A stretch of 64,000 bases of DNA from Coriolopsis trogii (Eukaryota > Basidiomycota > Agaricomycetes > Polyporales > Polyporaceae). The notes beneath the pieces were generated by a model. That model saw only the letters and a program-made list of their open reading frames with translations, searched no databases and was not told the origin of the DNA. The DNA is taken from positions 62,001-126,000 of the forward strand of contig JAHYIO010000002.1 of assembly GCA_020543525.1 (NCBI GenBank), in the 5' to 3' direction. The position numbers and the translations under genes were made by a program. This document shows positions 43,815 through 56,233 of the stretch, piece after piece (within the stretch, counting starts at the first letter, position 1; each line of letters starts with the position of its first letter).

Positions 43815-45415
43815 TCAGTGACTCTCGACGCGAATGCCAGATGCGGCCGTTACATCAATCCGAGCCCACACGAGAGAGTCCTGGGTCGCTGCGCGAGCTT
43901 CTGCCATGCCACTCATGCCTTCTCCAAGTTGGCCCTGTGTGAACGTCTTCTCGCAGTACGACTTGTCCAGAGCGCATATGATGATGATTAGAGTCGGATA
44001 CATCCCCTGTTGAGCAGCATGACCATCAATAACTTTCTACCGTACACGCGTTGAAAGCAAAACTTGCAATAAGCGGAATGAGACACCCTCCGGTAATGTA
44101 GTAGAACCCATATGCATATTCGGATGTCCCAAAATAGGAGGCCGCCAGCTGGTATATGAACATGAAAATCTGGGGACGAACGTCGTATAGTCAGAGGACC
44201 GACACGATCATCAATGTCGCACATACCCAAATCACGCAATACAGTGCGCCAGACTCAACTAATATGAGCAGAACTCGCTCGACTTGAGTACGTTTTGTGC
44301 CCTCTCTGAGGTGAGTCTTGACCAGACGACGATGTCCCCTGGGACATGTAAGCGTAAGCACGGCGTGTACACGAAGGGTGCAGAGTTACAGACCAGGCTT
44401 TATACCCGATCAGCATTGTAGCGGTGAGATTAGTGAAGAGAGACACCACTGTTGCTGCTATTCCCCACCCGTCTCCGCCGAAGAGCGCCCCCAGGGTGGA
44501 TAAGATGTCGTCGGTGGGCGTCAACGTAGAGACGAGTTCAAAGGTGCCTGCTCCGCCGCAAGTATTCTTTGTGTCCATGACGCTACATACTGTATTCCCT
44601 GAGCTACAGGTAGTGTTCAAACGAAGGGATGAAAGACGTACGCAAAGTGACAAAGAGAAGCGCTATGCCCATCCACAGCACAACTCGTCTCTGGCCCCAC
44701 AGCACGCATGCGCGCCACCATACAATTGCGTCTCCAAGAAATACCTACGGAAACGTCAGGATATTGATAGGGAATGTCGACTAATATGACAACTCACATT
44801 GCATGCAAGGGCGACGGTACCTGTACAGTCTCGAACCAACTGGACATAAACATAATGCTCCGTCGAGATAGCAGGTACAGGTTCGAGGAAGCACTGCAAT
44901 ACTGAAGATGCCATAGTACCAGCGCTTGCTGCAGAGTTGCATTCTTTGACGAGGGCGATCCAGGATACCACGCCGGACGTAGCTGACGACACAGACTGGA
45001 ACATGTCGAATACCATCACTACGGTGATTAGCCAGTATGCGGCGCAGGTCGTCCACATCGCCAGAAGCATCGCAAACATCACGATCGTCACTTTCTGCTT
45101 CAACCCTTTGCGGCTACGCCAGACAGGATGAGCGATGTGCGGAGATCGAGATGTTAGGGTATGCATGCGTACCAAAGGACGTATGTTGCTGAGCATGCCA
45201 GTATGGTGAAGAACCCTGGCACACGTCATCAATCAGCGCAATCTACATGAGAGGGATGTATGAGGATAACTACCGAAGAATATCGTCAAGATGACGGTGA
45301 CAATACATGTAGTTCTGAGCAGCGACGTTTCGCGCAAAGAAAAATATGCAGTGAGTTCTAGGTCTCCAATCACCTCAAATGGACTGGCCGGTAATCGGGG
45401 TCTTGTATCCATCAT
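43815..45415 (-). CDS. Seven-transmembrane protein of an expanded basidiomycete family (paralogue 2)
   Basis: Same exon order as the gene at 40837-42468. It starts at ATGATG (45415) with a cytosolic N-terminus and a first helix TTCIVTVILTIFFG. Then come FFTILACSATYVLW, a long extracellular loop segment with several Cys, GDAIVWWRACVLWGQRR, an amphipathic loop and helix, ILVESGALYC, IFMFIYQLAASYFG and a final exon with MYPTLIIIICALDKSY. It ends at 43815 with a tail longer than paralogue 1. The orthologous helix-5 exon (about 44690-44760) is clearer here than in paralogue 1. Tandem duplication is inferred from shared exon order and motifs. Confidence 0.65.
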
Positions 45416-47021
45416 GTAGTGATACTGATTGAGAGAGGCGGTGAGATGCTACTCGACACGTCAGAACCAGGGGATACTGAAGCGGAGAGCAGCGCACCTG
45501 CCGTAGACATATACACAATATGCATTTCACAGTCACGCTGCACCTGTCGGGTCGAACCTTGGCTTGGCCACTATTCGGACGTACTCAGATACGCTCCAAT
45601 CGGAAGTATCACCAGTGTGAGCATGTAGGATCTACTAGCCTGATTCGCGTGATAGTCAGCGACCGAGGCTCACAGACAGTAGTCACCCAAATTGTTCCTC
45701 CGCACGCTTTGCAAGGCGAATAATTGCATAACTGAATCCGGCCCGGGGCCGTGCAGGCACGAGGAATCCGTGTTCGACTTGAGCCGGGTAATGCGAGGGC
45801 ATGCACTGAGATGCTGATGCGTCAGTCTATAACGCCGCACAAGTTTCGTACATGGATAAAGTGGCAGGCACTGACAGCTACCCCGACGAATGGAAGACAT
45901 GCGTGAACTCCGGTGTCCGGCATGAACAGCCCTTGCGGTGAGACACGAGGTTCCTCCGCTGCCATCGGTAGAGATGCTTCAAGGGGTATCGCCTTTCTTC
46001 GGTTTCACTGCACTGGTGCAAGATGGGAAGGCAGTCGGATCTTCGTACCGACTCGAGTCGAAGAACTGGATATTGGATTAGTAGTAGGTAGGACTCACGG
46101 TCGGGCATACTCCGTTGAAGTGTATTTGAAGGCCACTCACATTGGTAGCCGTGATCAGTTTGAGATCTCGCTAGCGTTACTGGCGATTAAGCAGGGGATA
46201 GCAGCAGGAACTTGATCGTCGGCGATGGAGGACTCCAAGTCGTCTTGACGCTGAGGACTCGTGGGGGCAGTGCATCCTGATTTGGTATCTCAGACGCCCT
46301 TGGTAAATTTTGCTCCTCTCGCTGCTATCGTCTGGCATTGGCAGCATCGGGCATCCTCAGTCGAATTTCTGCAGCCACCGTATAGCACCCCCTGAAACAA
46401 AAGCTTGTGAAGATGCTCTAGCCGCCCTACAAGTCAAAGGATGCCAGTATACAAGCGCCTCGGAGTGTCGCTGCTTAGGCGCTACGGTCTGAGGCTTGAG
46501 CGATATCATTCATCCCATCCTCAGACGCGTCGGATGCAGTAGGTCAGACACTCATTACCATTTGAACCCACGAATAGCATGCCGATCTTGTGACCATGCA
46601 ATGCAGCGCCCCTCTGCATGTACTTAGCGCTATTATCAGCAGTATGGACCGGAGGTCTTGTCAAATTGTCTCGAACACCGGCCAATCTCTATCCCGGTGA
46701 ACTTCGAGGATATTCACTACATATTATGCTTACTTGTATATAGAATATTGGCAACTCTTGCAAGTCGATTGGTGGTATGTCACCTGGCACCCTGACGATC
46801 GGCCGCAGGCGACGTCTCCGGAGTGCCAGCATGCTTCGACATAGGAAATTCCTTCAGGTACGCGCTCAGGTTGATGTGCGTCAGTATGTCATAGATTCAC
46901 CTCGAACGAAGTACTAATAGCTTGCAGTTTTGCATGTCATGCCCAGTCGTACACACACTGACAGTTCTCCGCATCCCCCACTTCTCAGATGTTCGCGATC
47001 AAGCTCTCAGCACCAAACGAA
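45416..47021. other. Intergenic region between divergent membrane-protein genes
   Basis: No gene recognised over about 1.6 kb. AT content is higher than in neighbouring coding regions. Short frames such as 45913-46215 lack any supporting feature. Confidence 0.5.
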
Positions 47022-49141
47022 ATGCACTCAAATACAGCCCCGGCAGTTCACACTTTCGGGAGATTGATGATCGCCACGTTTGTGGCCCTCTTGTGAGTGT
47101 GAGTACATTGGGCGATCGTTTCGGTTCACTGACGGGATGCATTTCCAAGGCTTTATGGTGTGACTCTTAACCAGACTCTGCGATACTACACCTCATATAA
47201 AGAGGATACCTGGCGAACAAAACTCCTCGTACGTGCGCGCCTTGAGATTCTCGTTCTCTCCTATTCTTAGCCTGGCGATCGTCATAGGTAGCCGTGACCG
47301 TGTAAGTTCATACATAGCTCAACGCGAGTAGGCGGGATGACACTGTCCCTTCAGTATTTTGGACACGGTGCACACTATCCTGTGCTGCTATACCTGGTAC
47401 GCATATTCATGCTTTGACATACCTCTCTACTGAACGCGATCTCAGCTATTACTTTCTAGTCTATGCGTTCAATCGCCCGGAGCTCCTGGAAAATAATCTC
47501 ACGTACGTCTCGTATTTATATGGTTCCGCGATATCATAATCTGAGCGTAACGTTGTTATTAGATGTCTTGAGGTACAGGCCCCTTCTATCGGCATCCGAT
47601 ATGCCATTCTAACATATCTTACAGCTAGTCCCTGTCACAACGGTATGGATTTCACACGTTAGAGCGCATTCAGTGAATCAGAATCAACGTCTAATAGGGA
47701 CTAGCCGTCATATTTTCGCAAAGGTGCGCACAGCTCCAGTCTCAAAACCAGTCGCATCACTAACGTCCGTTCATGCCAGTTTTTTCATCCGTCGTGCATG
47801 GTTACGTGCGTTCAGAGCGTACCACACTCGTTACGTTGTACTAACGGCGCTGTCTAGTTGGGGAAGAGTATAGACCGTGGATGATTATTGCAGTACGTGT
47901 GTCTGTCACTGTCTGAATTTATGGAAAAGGCATGGTATCTCACGTATCTTCCTAGGCAGTGTTGCTATTGGCCGAGTTCGGTAAGATACCTGTCGCTCAG
48001 ACCATCAATCTCACTCAAACATCACCGATCACGCAAGGATTCTGCCTCGGTGAGTGGTCATTAACTATTAGGGTCATAGCATGCCCATGCTAATCCGCCA
48101 CCTGGCAGCTTCCACAGTCCTACCGTACGTGAAACGCGCATATTCCGTCTCCAGATGTCCTATAGACCCGTTTCAGAGCGATGTTTGGAGGGACCATACA
48201 AGACTCCGTCGGTCTCAATACCACCGTGAGATTGTGTTTCTACACCTGTCGAGTCTTGGCACAGCTGAAAACAATGCAGTGGGTGATCGCCACTGCTTCG
48301 GCAGTCGGTGTAACGGCTGACTGCATCATTACTGCCGTCCTCATCATCAGTCTACGCAAGAACAGGGGAGGAATGAAGAGGTGCGAGGCAGAATACGCTC
48401 TCGAGATTTTGCGGACCGAATACTCATCACGTACACTCTCTACTAGGACCGACGACGTGTTGGGCATTCTGATTCGTTACACAGTGACCACCGGCCTATT
48501 GACGAGGTACGCCCATCTCCGTTTTGCCTACAAACCCCCTCACAGTAGTACCTAGCGTTGTCATGATCCTGACAGTCGTATTTGTGAGTACACGACCATC
48601 CGTCGCATGATGGGTCCTGCAACCTATCACCTGCTATTCTGCACTCTAGGCGGTCTTTCGACCCTCAAGCCTAACTTTCACAGCAATCTACATTGTCGTT
48701 ATGAAGTGTGAGTGTTCCGTGCTCCCTTGGCGGTCTCCAACCAGACTATCGCGGCTAAATTTGATCACAGTGTACGCCAACAGTCTTCTGGCAGCGTATG
48801 TATCCCTTCCGTCGCTCTTGCCATACCGCTCAGTGCTCACATAATCCGTCCTTCGCAGGTTGAACTGTAGACAGTCGTTCAGAGATATGATAGAGCAAGC
48901 AGTCATAATGACGGGGACATCGATAGTCTTCGGGACTACTGTCCGCTTCGAGCGATCTCTTCACGATTCGCCGTGGCTCGAGTCAGAGCTCTCGAGGGCG
49001 ATTCCGAGTCATCAACGTAAGTCATGGATTGTTCGTACCAGATACTGCGTGCTCAACGCTATCCCCATAGGAAGTAGGGATATAGAAGTGGAGTGTGCGC
49101 TGAGCACGAAGCCCACAGCGAGTCTCGTTGCAGATGTATGA
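47022..49141 (+). CDS. DUF6534-type integral membrane protein
   Basis: Multi-pass membrane protein of a large basidiomycete family of unknown function. First exon 47022-47092 (ATG at 47022), second 47150-47228. Later exons carry the family's landmarks in order: VALLLYGVTLNQTLRYY, W near the end of exon 2, ILDTVHTILCCYTW (about 47356-47397), YYFLVYAFNRPE, LVPVTTVWISHV, an alanine/valine-rich helix with TADCIITAVLI and KNRGGMKR, TDDVLGILIRYTVTTGLLT, a helix ending VVMK, and LYANSLLA-ALNCRQSFR. The cytosolic C-terminus runs to 49141. Intron boundaries from 48380 on are phase-consistent. The junctions around 47229-47355 and 47540-48250 are not fully resolved, so a small exon or a defect there is possible. 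Confidence 0.7.
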
Positions 49142-50485
49142 TTCCCTACTCTACAGCATTCAATACATCCCTCCAACCGGCCCCGAGTACGCCTCATCCA
49201 CACGGTCGGGCTCGAACACCGAGTTGTCGGTATCGAGGTCTCGCCCTTGGATCATCTCGTCAGTCATGTCGATATTGGCATCTTGGTCATGCGCGCGTGC
49301 GGCCCTTTTGGCATCTTGTTTCCCGAGTCACGATGGTCTTCGTAAGGGGCTGCTGTCGTACTCCATCCTGTTCTCATCTCCCCATCTACGTGGTCTTTCT
49401 TTTCTCTCACCAAGCTTGGGGATATTGGATCAGTCAGGGCGGAAGCGGAACCAGTGGAAGGGCCCCTTCCCCTCCCCCGAACGCGCCAGACGTCACCTTG
49501 CGACTGCGTTGAAGGTTCACATTCCGCAACAGGACCCCGAGTTTCCAGGCTCCGTACCTCCCCTTTCCTTTCTCGTCATGTTCCGTATGCTTCATGAGTC
49601 GTAATCGCTCCTCTTCATCATTCGCGAGCTCGGAACAGATAATGGGAGCAGAGCCATTTGACCCAATCAGTATTAGCGCAGAACCGGCTTCCGATAGAAT
49701 TTCACGACGTAGGGATACACAAGGCAAGGAGGGTTTGGTATTCGGGGCCGAGCAGATAATCGGAGTTATGGAGGTCGAATGTCCTCGGTGGATACCTAAC
49801 CGACTAAGCAGGGCATTCGAAGACCCAAAGGGGGAGATCCGCGGTTTGTACGGGCCATAAGTCAACCTTTCGTGTACGTCGAACCTGGGCAGGCGGTGTG
49901 CGTGTCATCTTCTATTCAGGACCTGTACGTGAGGACGTCAACAGTCAGTGTCAGAAATCTTGCGAGTGAGGGTCCGACGCGAACAGTACCTTTGCTCCTA
50001 GCAGCCTAGCACGACAGGCTTTCGGTTCGCGATGCTTGGAAGACAGGTCAATTCATGTCAGTCTCAGGGGTCGCGAGAGTCGAGACTGCTTGTTTTAGTG
50101 ATGCAGCGATTGATGTATGAAAACGAAGCTAGGGTGTTACCATATTGACCACTCGCCAACATCAGCCTCTGGTGAGCTGTACAGATTGGCTGGATCCTGT
50201 CTTCGCGGAGCGCATGACATGACGGGAGTTGGTCTACCCAAGGAAGAGCGGTACATCAGCCGAAGTCTGTCCAATTTACGCCCCTCGAGCTCGAGAATAG
50301 CATAAAAGGCTCTGCTGTAGGCCAATACATGCAGCAAGAGTCCCAGTCGCATTCCCCAACTGTTGCGCATCCCCTAGAGCAAAGTCGAGTAAGCCCACGC
50401 TATTCACTGTCAGCTAGACCATCAGGCGTGCTCACCGGTACCGGCACCCCCCTCCGCTCTCCCTCCAACGCAGTCCGTGCACAAC
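49142..50485. other. Intergenic region
   Basis: About 1.3 kb without a recognised gene. A TATA-like CATAAAAGG near 50300-50309 lies about 180 bp before the small secreted protein ATG. The opposed open frames at 49434-49865 and 49594-49860 have no domain support. Confidence 0.5.
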
Positions 50486-50767
50486 ATGCGTCTCGTCGTC
50501 GCCACTCTTGCCCAGCTGGCCCTCGCCATCATCCTCATGAGCGAAGGGGCAGTCTCCAGTCCCGCCGCCATACGAGCTCGACAGCTCCAATGTGCTGGGG
50601 AGCCCTGTACCTTTGGCGCAGGTAACCAATGCTGTCCCAGCGCCATCTGTGTCAATGTGCCTTTCCAACAGGGCCACGGGGTGAGTCAGGGGACCGACAT
50701 GCCATAGTGTCTGGACTCACTCGGTGTGCAGATGTGCATCCCTTCGACTTGCATCGGCGGGCTTTGA
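50486..50767 (+). CDS. Small secreted cysteine-rich protein
   Basis: 76 residues from two exons (50486-50680 and 50732-50767) separated by a 51-bp GT..AG intron in phase 0. An N-terminal signal peptide (hydrophobic core ALAIILM, cleavage likely after a Ser/Ala stretch near residue 24) precedes a short mature protein. The mature part has seven Cys in the order C-x4-C-x8-CC-x4-C ... C-x4-C. The C, C, CC, C, C spacing recalls knottin-like folds, but the odd cysteine number leaves one unpaired or used in a dimer. No homologue recognised; candidates include an effector-like small secreted protein or a cell-wall peptide. Confidence 0.65.
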
Positions 50768-51333
50768 CTCTCACAAGGCAATGAAAGGCACTGTCAAGAG
50801 GTTGGCGCACGGATGCGCAGGAGGGAGACTCGGAGAGATGTGTGAGAGGTCATCAACGCACAGACAAGTGACGAGTCTCAGAAATTGACTCACGTTATGG
50901 AATATTCCCTGTCCGCGGATACGGAGGAACGGAGTATATGACAACGTTGTGCTCACACTGACAAGCAAGAGATCGCGACCTCGTTCATCTGCGCTCGGCA
51001 CAGTGTCTGGATAAAGCCGTGTCGATGGGAGCGCGCAAAGGGAAAACGCGATATCGTCCATGCCGTGCTTTCCATCTCAGACGTGCATGTCTACCAAGGT
51101 CGACGTTCCGGACTGCGTGAGAGTAGACAAATGTAATTCCCTACCGCGGTTCGTGATCAAGGCGCCAAGTGTTGAGTGTCCACCCATCTAATGTAGATAG
51201 TATCATCCTGTAACTGCGTTGGCCAACAGTATTGCATTCCCGCGTACATTCGAGTATGGCCAAGCTGGTCTTTTAAGCTTCTTTCTCCGACTCCACGACG
51301 AACCTACAAGTATCCCACTCACTAAGCATCTTG
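50768..51333. other. Intergenic region
   Basis: Between the small secreted protein gene and the 3' end of the lamA-like gene. Nothing recognised. Confidence 0.5.
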
Positions 51334-54300
51334 TCACTGAAGGTACACCAGTACATCACCAGCCTGAACAGTCGCTCCTTCCCTCACGTTCCGACCGAAG
51401 CCCTGGACCGTACGACCGACATTCTCTTCACCAGCTTCAACGTTAACCTCTGTCTTCATGGCCTCGAGGATCACGAGGACGTCTTCGGGCGACTTCACGA
51501 CATCCCCAACAGAACATGTGATCTTCCAGACGTGCGCCGCAAGCGACGAAGTGATCGACTCTCCTATCTCCTCGTCCGCTACAAGGACCCGTGTCAGTTC
51601 ATATCGACTTTAACACAAGGTTGCGTACCTAGGGCGAAGGACGGTGCGGAGTTCGTCTGCCGAGCCTCTATGGCTTTTCGATTCGCCCGGTCCCATTCTG
51701 CAAACATTGCTCGTTCGCTGGAACGCATGGTGTGAGTTGTGACTCGCGGGAGAGGGAGGCTGGCGTGGTCGCTTACCGAACCTCTTCGGCAGCTACGCCT
51801 CGAGCCTGTCGTTCTTTGAACACCTTGATCTCATCGGCAATGCTACGGACGAAAGAAGTGTACTCCGCCATCGAGAACGTGCGCTCTTCGATCTGGACAT
51901 ATCGACGCGTTAGCGACCTGAGGTACGACATTCGCTTCGTCAGGACAAACGAGAACGCTCACCTTGAACGCGTATTGTCCGGCGTCGAACCGATTCTCGA
52001 GCTGAAGTTGACGATCAGGATCCAATGAGGATGTTAAGCGTGAACGTGAGAACGGCTGACCTTGACATATTCCTCCTCGCTGACGACTTCGTAGGTAACC
52101 TACCATCAGAGCGTATTATTCAGAACTTCGCCCATGAGCAAATACTGCTATTCATATTACCTGGTCAAACGGACGCAGTAACCACGGGCTATCTGGGCTA
52201 AAGTCGCGACCCTTGCCCCAAGTCTGCCAGGGCGGAAGTGTCCGCCCATACAGCTGGTATCCCCCGGGAGATACGATAGGGTATATAGCCGCAACCGGTC
52301 CGGCAATACCAACTGCGCCCTGTTACACATGGTTGAGCGCGTTGATGCTAGAGAAAGCAAAGACCTGCTTGTACTTACTCGGGGGGTGTACGTCCTTGAT
52401 GGGTTCATCTTCTGCCCTACCAATCTGCAACGAGGGTCGATCTTCCCAGCCAATCAGATCATGATCCGTCGCCCCTCGCTCCATTAGAGCTCATGCGTAG
52501 TACATACCGGAACGAGGAAAGGACAGGCTAAGTAGAAGCCCACGCCCAAAACGAGCTGGGATGAGGTCGTCAGTTCCACAACATCGACTTCCTCAAGCGT
52601 CCCAACGTACCCAATCAGATCCAACAAGCAGTCGCAGAGCCTCTTCTGCGTTCTCCAAGCCGTTATTGCGTGCGAGATACTCGATATTGCTTGGGAGATA
52701 CGCCGCTGTAGACCTGATGCTACGCATGTACCGCTCAAGCGCTTCCCTGTTCCATTTATCGTCGAGGACGATCGGGAACGTGATACGCCTCCCTGGGAAA
52801 GTCAGGGACTCGACGCCGGAGGGCAGCGACGCCTCTGCAGCAATGAGCGCTGAGAGGAGGTCGCGTTGCGAGATCACGAGCGGATCGAAGTGAACCTGGA
52901 CAGCACGTCAGCGCCTGACATAGCAGCTGCACGTTCATAAAAAGTTTACCATCGTCGAGCGTATGCATGGTGCAAGGTACCAGACGCCGGGAATCGTCCG
53001 CCGCTTGATTTCAGTCTCGAAAGCATGTACCCGGGCACGGACTGCGAAGTCAAGCTGCATGTCACCAAACTCCACTAGGATCGCCGAGTCGCCTGCTTGA
53101 CGGAAGGTCGCCGCTGGTTTCCCGGTCGACAGCTCTGCCGACACGATATGGAGACGTGGATCGATGTCTGTATCTACTATGTCGCTGGTGTCTGGCAAGG
53201 ATGACACTGCGGAAGTCGCTAAGGAGCCGACGTTGGTCGCGAGTGCCGCAATGAAGCGTTCGTGCTCTCTGTAGAGACTTATCGCCTGTTCATACGTGAT
53301 GCGCTTGAAGCGCAACGTATTCCCAGCCCGCAGCTGGCCCAGTTTCCACCTGTCGTAATATGGAACCCCGCCCGCGCGCAAGATGAAGAGCATACTCACA
53401 AGTCTGCAGTCGCCACCGTGCACGCACTGACATATCCACCCATGTCGGGCCCCTCGTGCGTCAAGATGACCGGGGTGTCTCCGTTGACGTTGATCGTTCC
53501 GAACGCGTACCCGTTATCGAGGATGTTGCTCGGGTGCGAGCCTCCCTCCCCACCGTTCTCTCTCGCCCATGCGATTCGAGGACCCTCCAGACGCACACCC
53601 ATACGGTTGCTGGCTGAGCTCACAGTCCACTTGGTCGTGAAGAAGTCGGATATGCCCTGAGGAGTGAGGAACGTCGTGTCGCACTGTGGTCCAGAAAGGA
53701 CATGAATCGTCCAGTCGGACCCATATGTCGGTCTGAGAGCTTCAGGCAGCGCAATGGATGGGGAAAGCTCGTGGTCTGATGCGTTCAGCTCACAATCGCC
53801 GAGCGCAATGTGATCCCCAGAAGTAAGTGCGCGTCCTTGATAACCTCCTAACCCCATTGACGTCGACTTCGAGCCCAGATATCTCGGTATCTGAGAAAAT
53901 CCGCCCTTCACCGCGATGTATGCGCGCATTCCAGTGCCTTTGCACGTTGCAATAGACAGCTTGCTCCCAGCAGGGATGACTATGCGTGTCCACATGGGCA
54001 CTTCAGAGCCGTTGACCGTGACCTTGGCGGAAGCACCTGTGATCGCGACCACGGTGGGCGTGTGGAAGAGGAGTCGGCAGCCAGTCAACGTGACCTCGAG
54101 CCCTTCGGTGCCAGAGTCGTTCCCGACAAGGACATTGGCGATGCGGAATGCCAACGAGTCCATCGGCCCACTGCGGGGCATCCCGAGCCCGACTCGACGA
54201 CCGGGGTAGTCCTGCACGGAGGTCTCGAGACCGCCGCTGAGCACTGTGACCGCCCTGGACGTTTAGAGTGAGCAGTTGTGCACGCCATTGCACAATGTAC

Positions 54301-55960
54301 GCTGCCACAAACCTCGGCGTGAACGAGAAAGTATCAAGGAACGTCGTAGTAGCCTTCCCTCTCCGGAAAGCCTCGGATTCGCAGATCGAGCGAAGGTACT
54401 GCACGTTGTTCGCTGGGCCGTAAATCTTCGTATTTTCCAGCACGTGTGAAAGCCGTGCGACCGCTTGCTCCCGGGTAGAGCCTGTCACGATAAGCTTGCA
54501 TGCCAGCGGGTCGAAATACGGCGTAATCGTCGTTCCTGTCTCGACCCAAGACTCGACCCTCAACCACTCCTCTCGGGGGAGTTCGACGTGTTGCAGAACA
54601 CCGGGGCTAGGCTTGAATTGTGCAGCCGGGTTCTCGCAGTAGATACGGACCTCGATAGCGTGAGCGGTCTTCGCTCCAGACACGTTCGGGTACCGCGTTT
54701 GGTCATAGAACGGATGCGACAGAGCGCGTCCATCGGTTTGACATATCCCCTGGAGGATCATGAGTTCGACGATGTCGAGGCCCGGATTCACCTCCTCGGT
54801 GACCGGGTGTTCTACCTATGTATGGGGGGGTCACTTATGCGGCTGGAGATGTGGCTGGTGACATACCTGCAATCGCGTATTCATCTCAAGGAAGAAGAAA
54901 TCGCCCGTTGCATCGTCCACCAAGAACTCGACGGTACCGGCGGAGGCATATTTGACGTGTTCCGCCAATCGAACAGCAGCCGTACACATCTTAGCGAGTA
55001 CGTCTGGCACACAGAATATTCGTAAGTAAATGACACTATGAGAGGAATCAGTGCCATCTCACCAGGACGTCCCGCCATGAAAGGACTGGGTGCTTCTTCT
55101 ATGACCTTCTGGTGCCTCCTTTGCACACTACACTCTCGTTCGCCAATGTGTATAGCATGGCCGTTCCCGTCTCCTAATACCTGCCCTGATCAGCACCCTA
55201 GTATACCCCGCCGGTCGAGACTCGCTTACCTGGACTTCGACATGGCGAGCGCGAGGGAAGTAGCGTTCGATGAACAACCCGTCATTGTGGAACAGAGACT
55301 GCAAAAGAGGTTCTAATGTAGTCGGCCGACGCCATCTCTCGCAATGCTCACCTTAGCACGGGCTTGTGTCGACGGGAACTTGACGCGCAACTCCTCCATC
55401 GTGCCGCACGCAACGAGCCCCATCCCCCCACCACCAGCTGTGGACTTGAGCATCACAGGAAAGCCAACCTTCTGCGCGAGCGCGACGGCGTCTTCGACGT
55501 CATGCAGCAAACCCTGGGATCCAGGGACAAGGGGCACATCCACCTCCGCGGCCAACTCTCGCGCGCGATGCTTCAGACCCATCTTTTCTATGGTGTCGGG
55601 GCGGGGGCCCAACCAAGTGATCCCTGCTTCGACCACCTTCTGCGCGAAGTCCGCGTTCTCCGATAAGAATCCATACCCGGGGTGAACGAGCGTCACTCCG
55701 CGCTCTCTGCAGATCGCGACGAGTACGTCGGCGTCGAGGTAGCCTCGCGCGTTGGATACAGGGTCGTCATCTTCGGCGCGCAATGCGACAGCTTCGTCGG
55801 CGAGCAGTACATGCGGGGCGGTCGCGTCCGTGCGCGTGTATACGGCAACGGTGCGTATGTTGAGACGTTGAGCAGTACGGAGGATGCGCACGGCGATTTC
55901 GCCTCGGTTCGCGACAAGAAGCTTGTGCGATGCGTAGTCGTAGCTGGAGGTGGTAGACAT
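51334..55960 (-). CDS. lamA: Biotin-dependent urea-carboxylase-like enzyme (lactam utilisation, LamA-like)
   Basis: A multidomain biotin enzyme of about 16 exons, from the ATG at 55960 to the TGA at 51334-51336. Order: biotin carboxylase (55960 to about 54310; NRGEIA.RI, ATP-grasp [33 protein letters not shown]); then the two halves of the urea-carboxylase carboxyltransferase, AHS2/PxpC-like (about 54255-53400; [12 protein letters not shown]) and AHS1/PxpB-like (about 53370-52170; [10 protein letters not shown]); a helical linker; and a biotin carrier domain with the biotinyl lysine in EAMKTE (Lys codon 51454-51456). No allophanate hydrolase (amidase) domain follows, unlike yeast Dur1,2. It is divergent from a LamB/YcsF gene, as recalled for the lamA-lamB locus of Aspergillus nidulans needed to use 2-pyrrolidinone. 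Substrate inferred: a lactam or 5-oxoproline rather than urea. Confidence 0.85.
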
Positions 55961-56233
55961 TGAGAGACAACGAGGTAGAAAATGGGGCACCGAACGAGCT
56001 CACCGTTCCTTTGAGCACTGCTCGAGTGCGAGATATGTTTACACCGATAGCATGGGAACAAGAGGGTGACCTTGGCTGAGCATATGCATCTTGCCCGCAT
56101 CCTCGGCGCGACCCCATGATCACTGCACCCCTATCTCAGGACCTTAATCCGCGCTATATGTGGAGTCGGAGGCGTATAAGTATATGCGTTTCAGACGGGA
56201 CGCATGCGCGAGCTGAGACTTACTGCGCACGAC
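55961..56233. promoter_or_regulatory. Shared divergent promoter of the lam gene pair
   Basis: Only 273 bp separate the two start codons, so the pair is probably co-regulated. AT-rich patches around 56150-56190 could hold core promoter elements. No specific binding site was identified. Confidence 0.5.
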
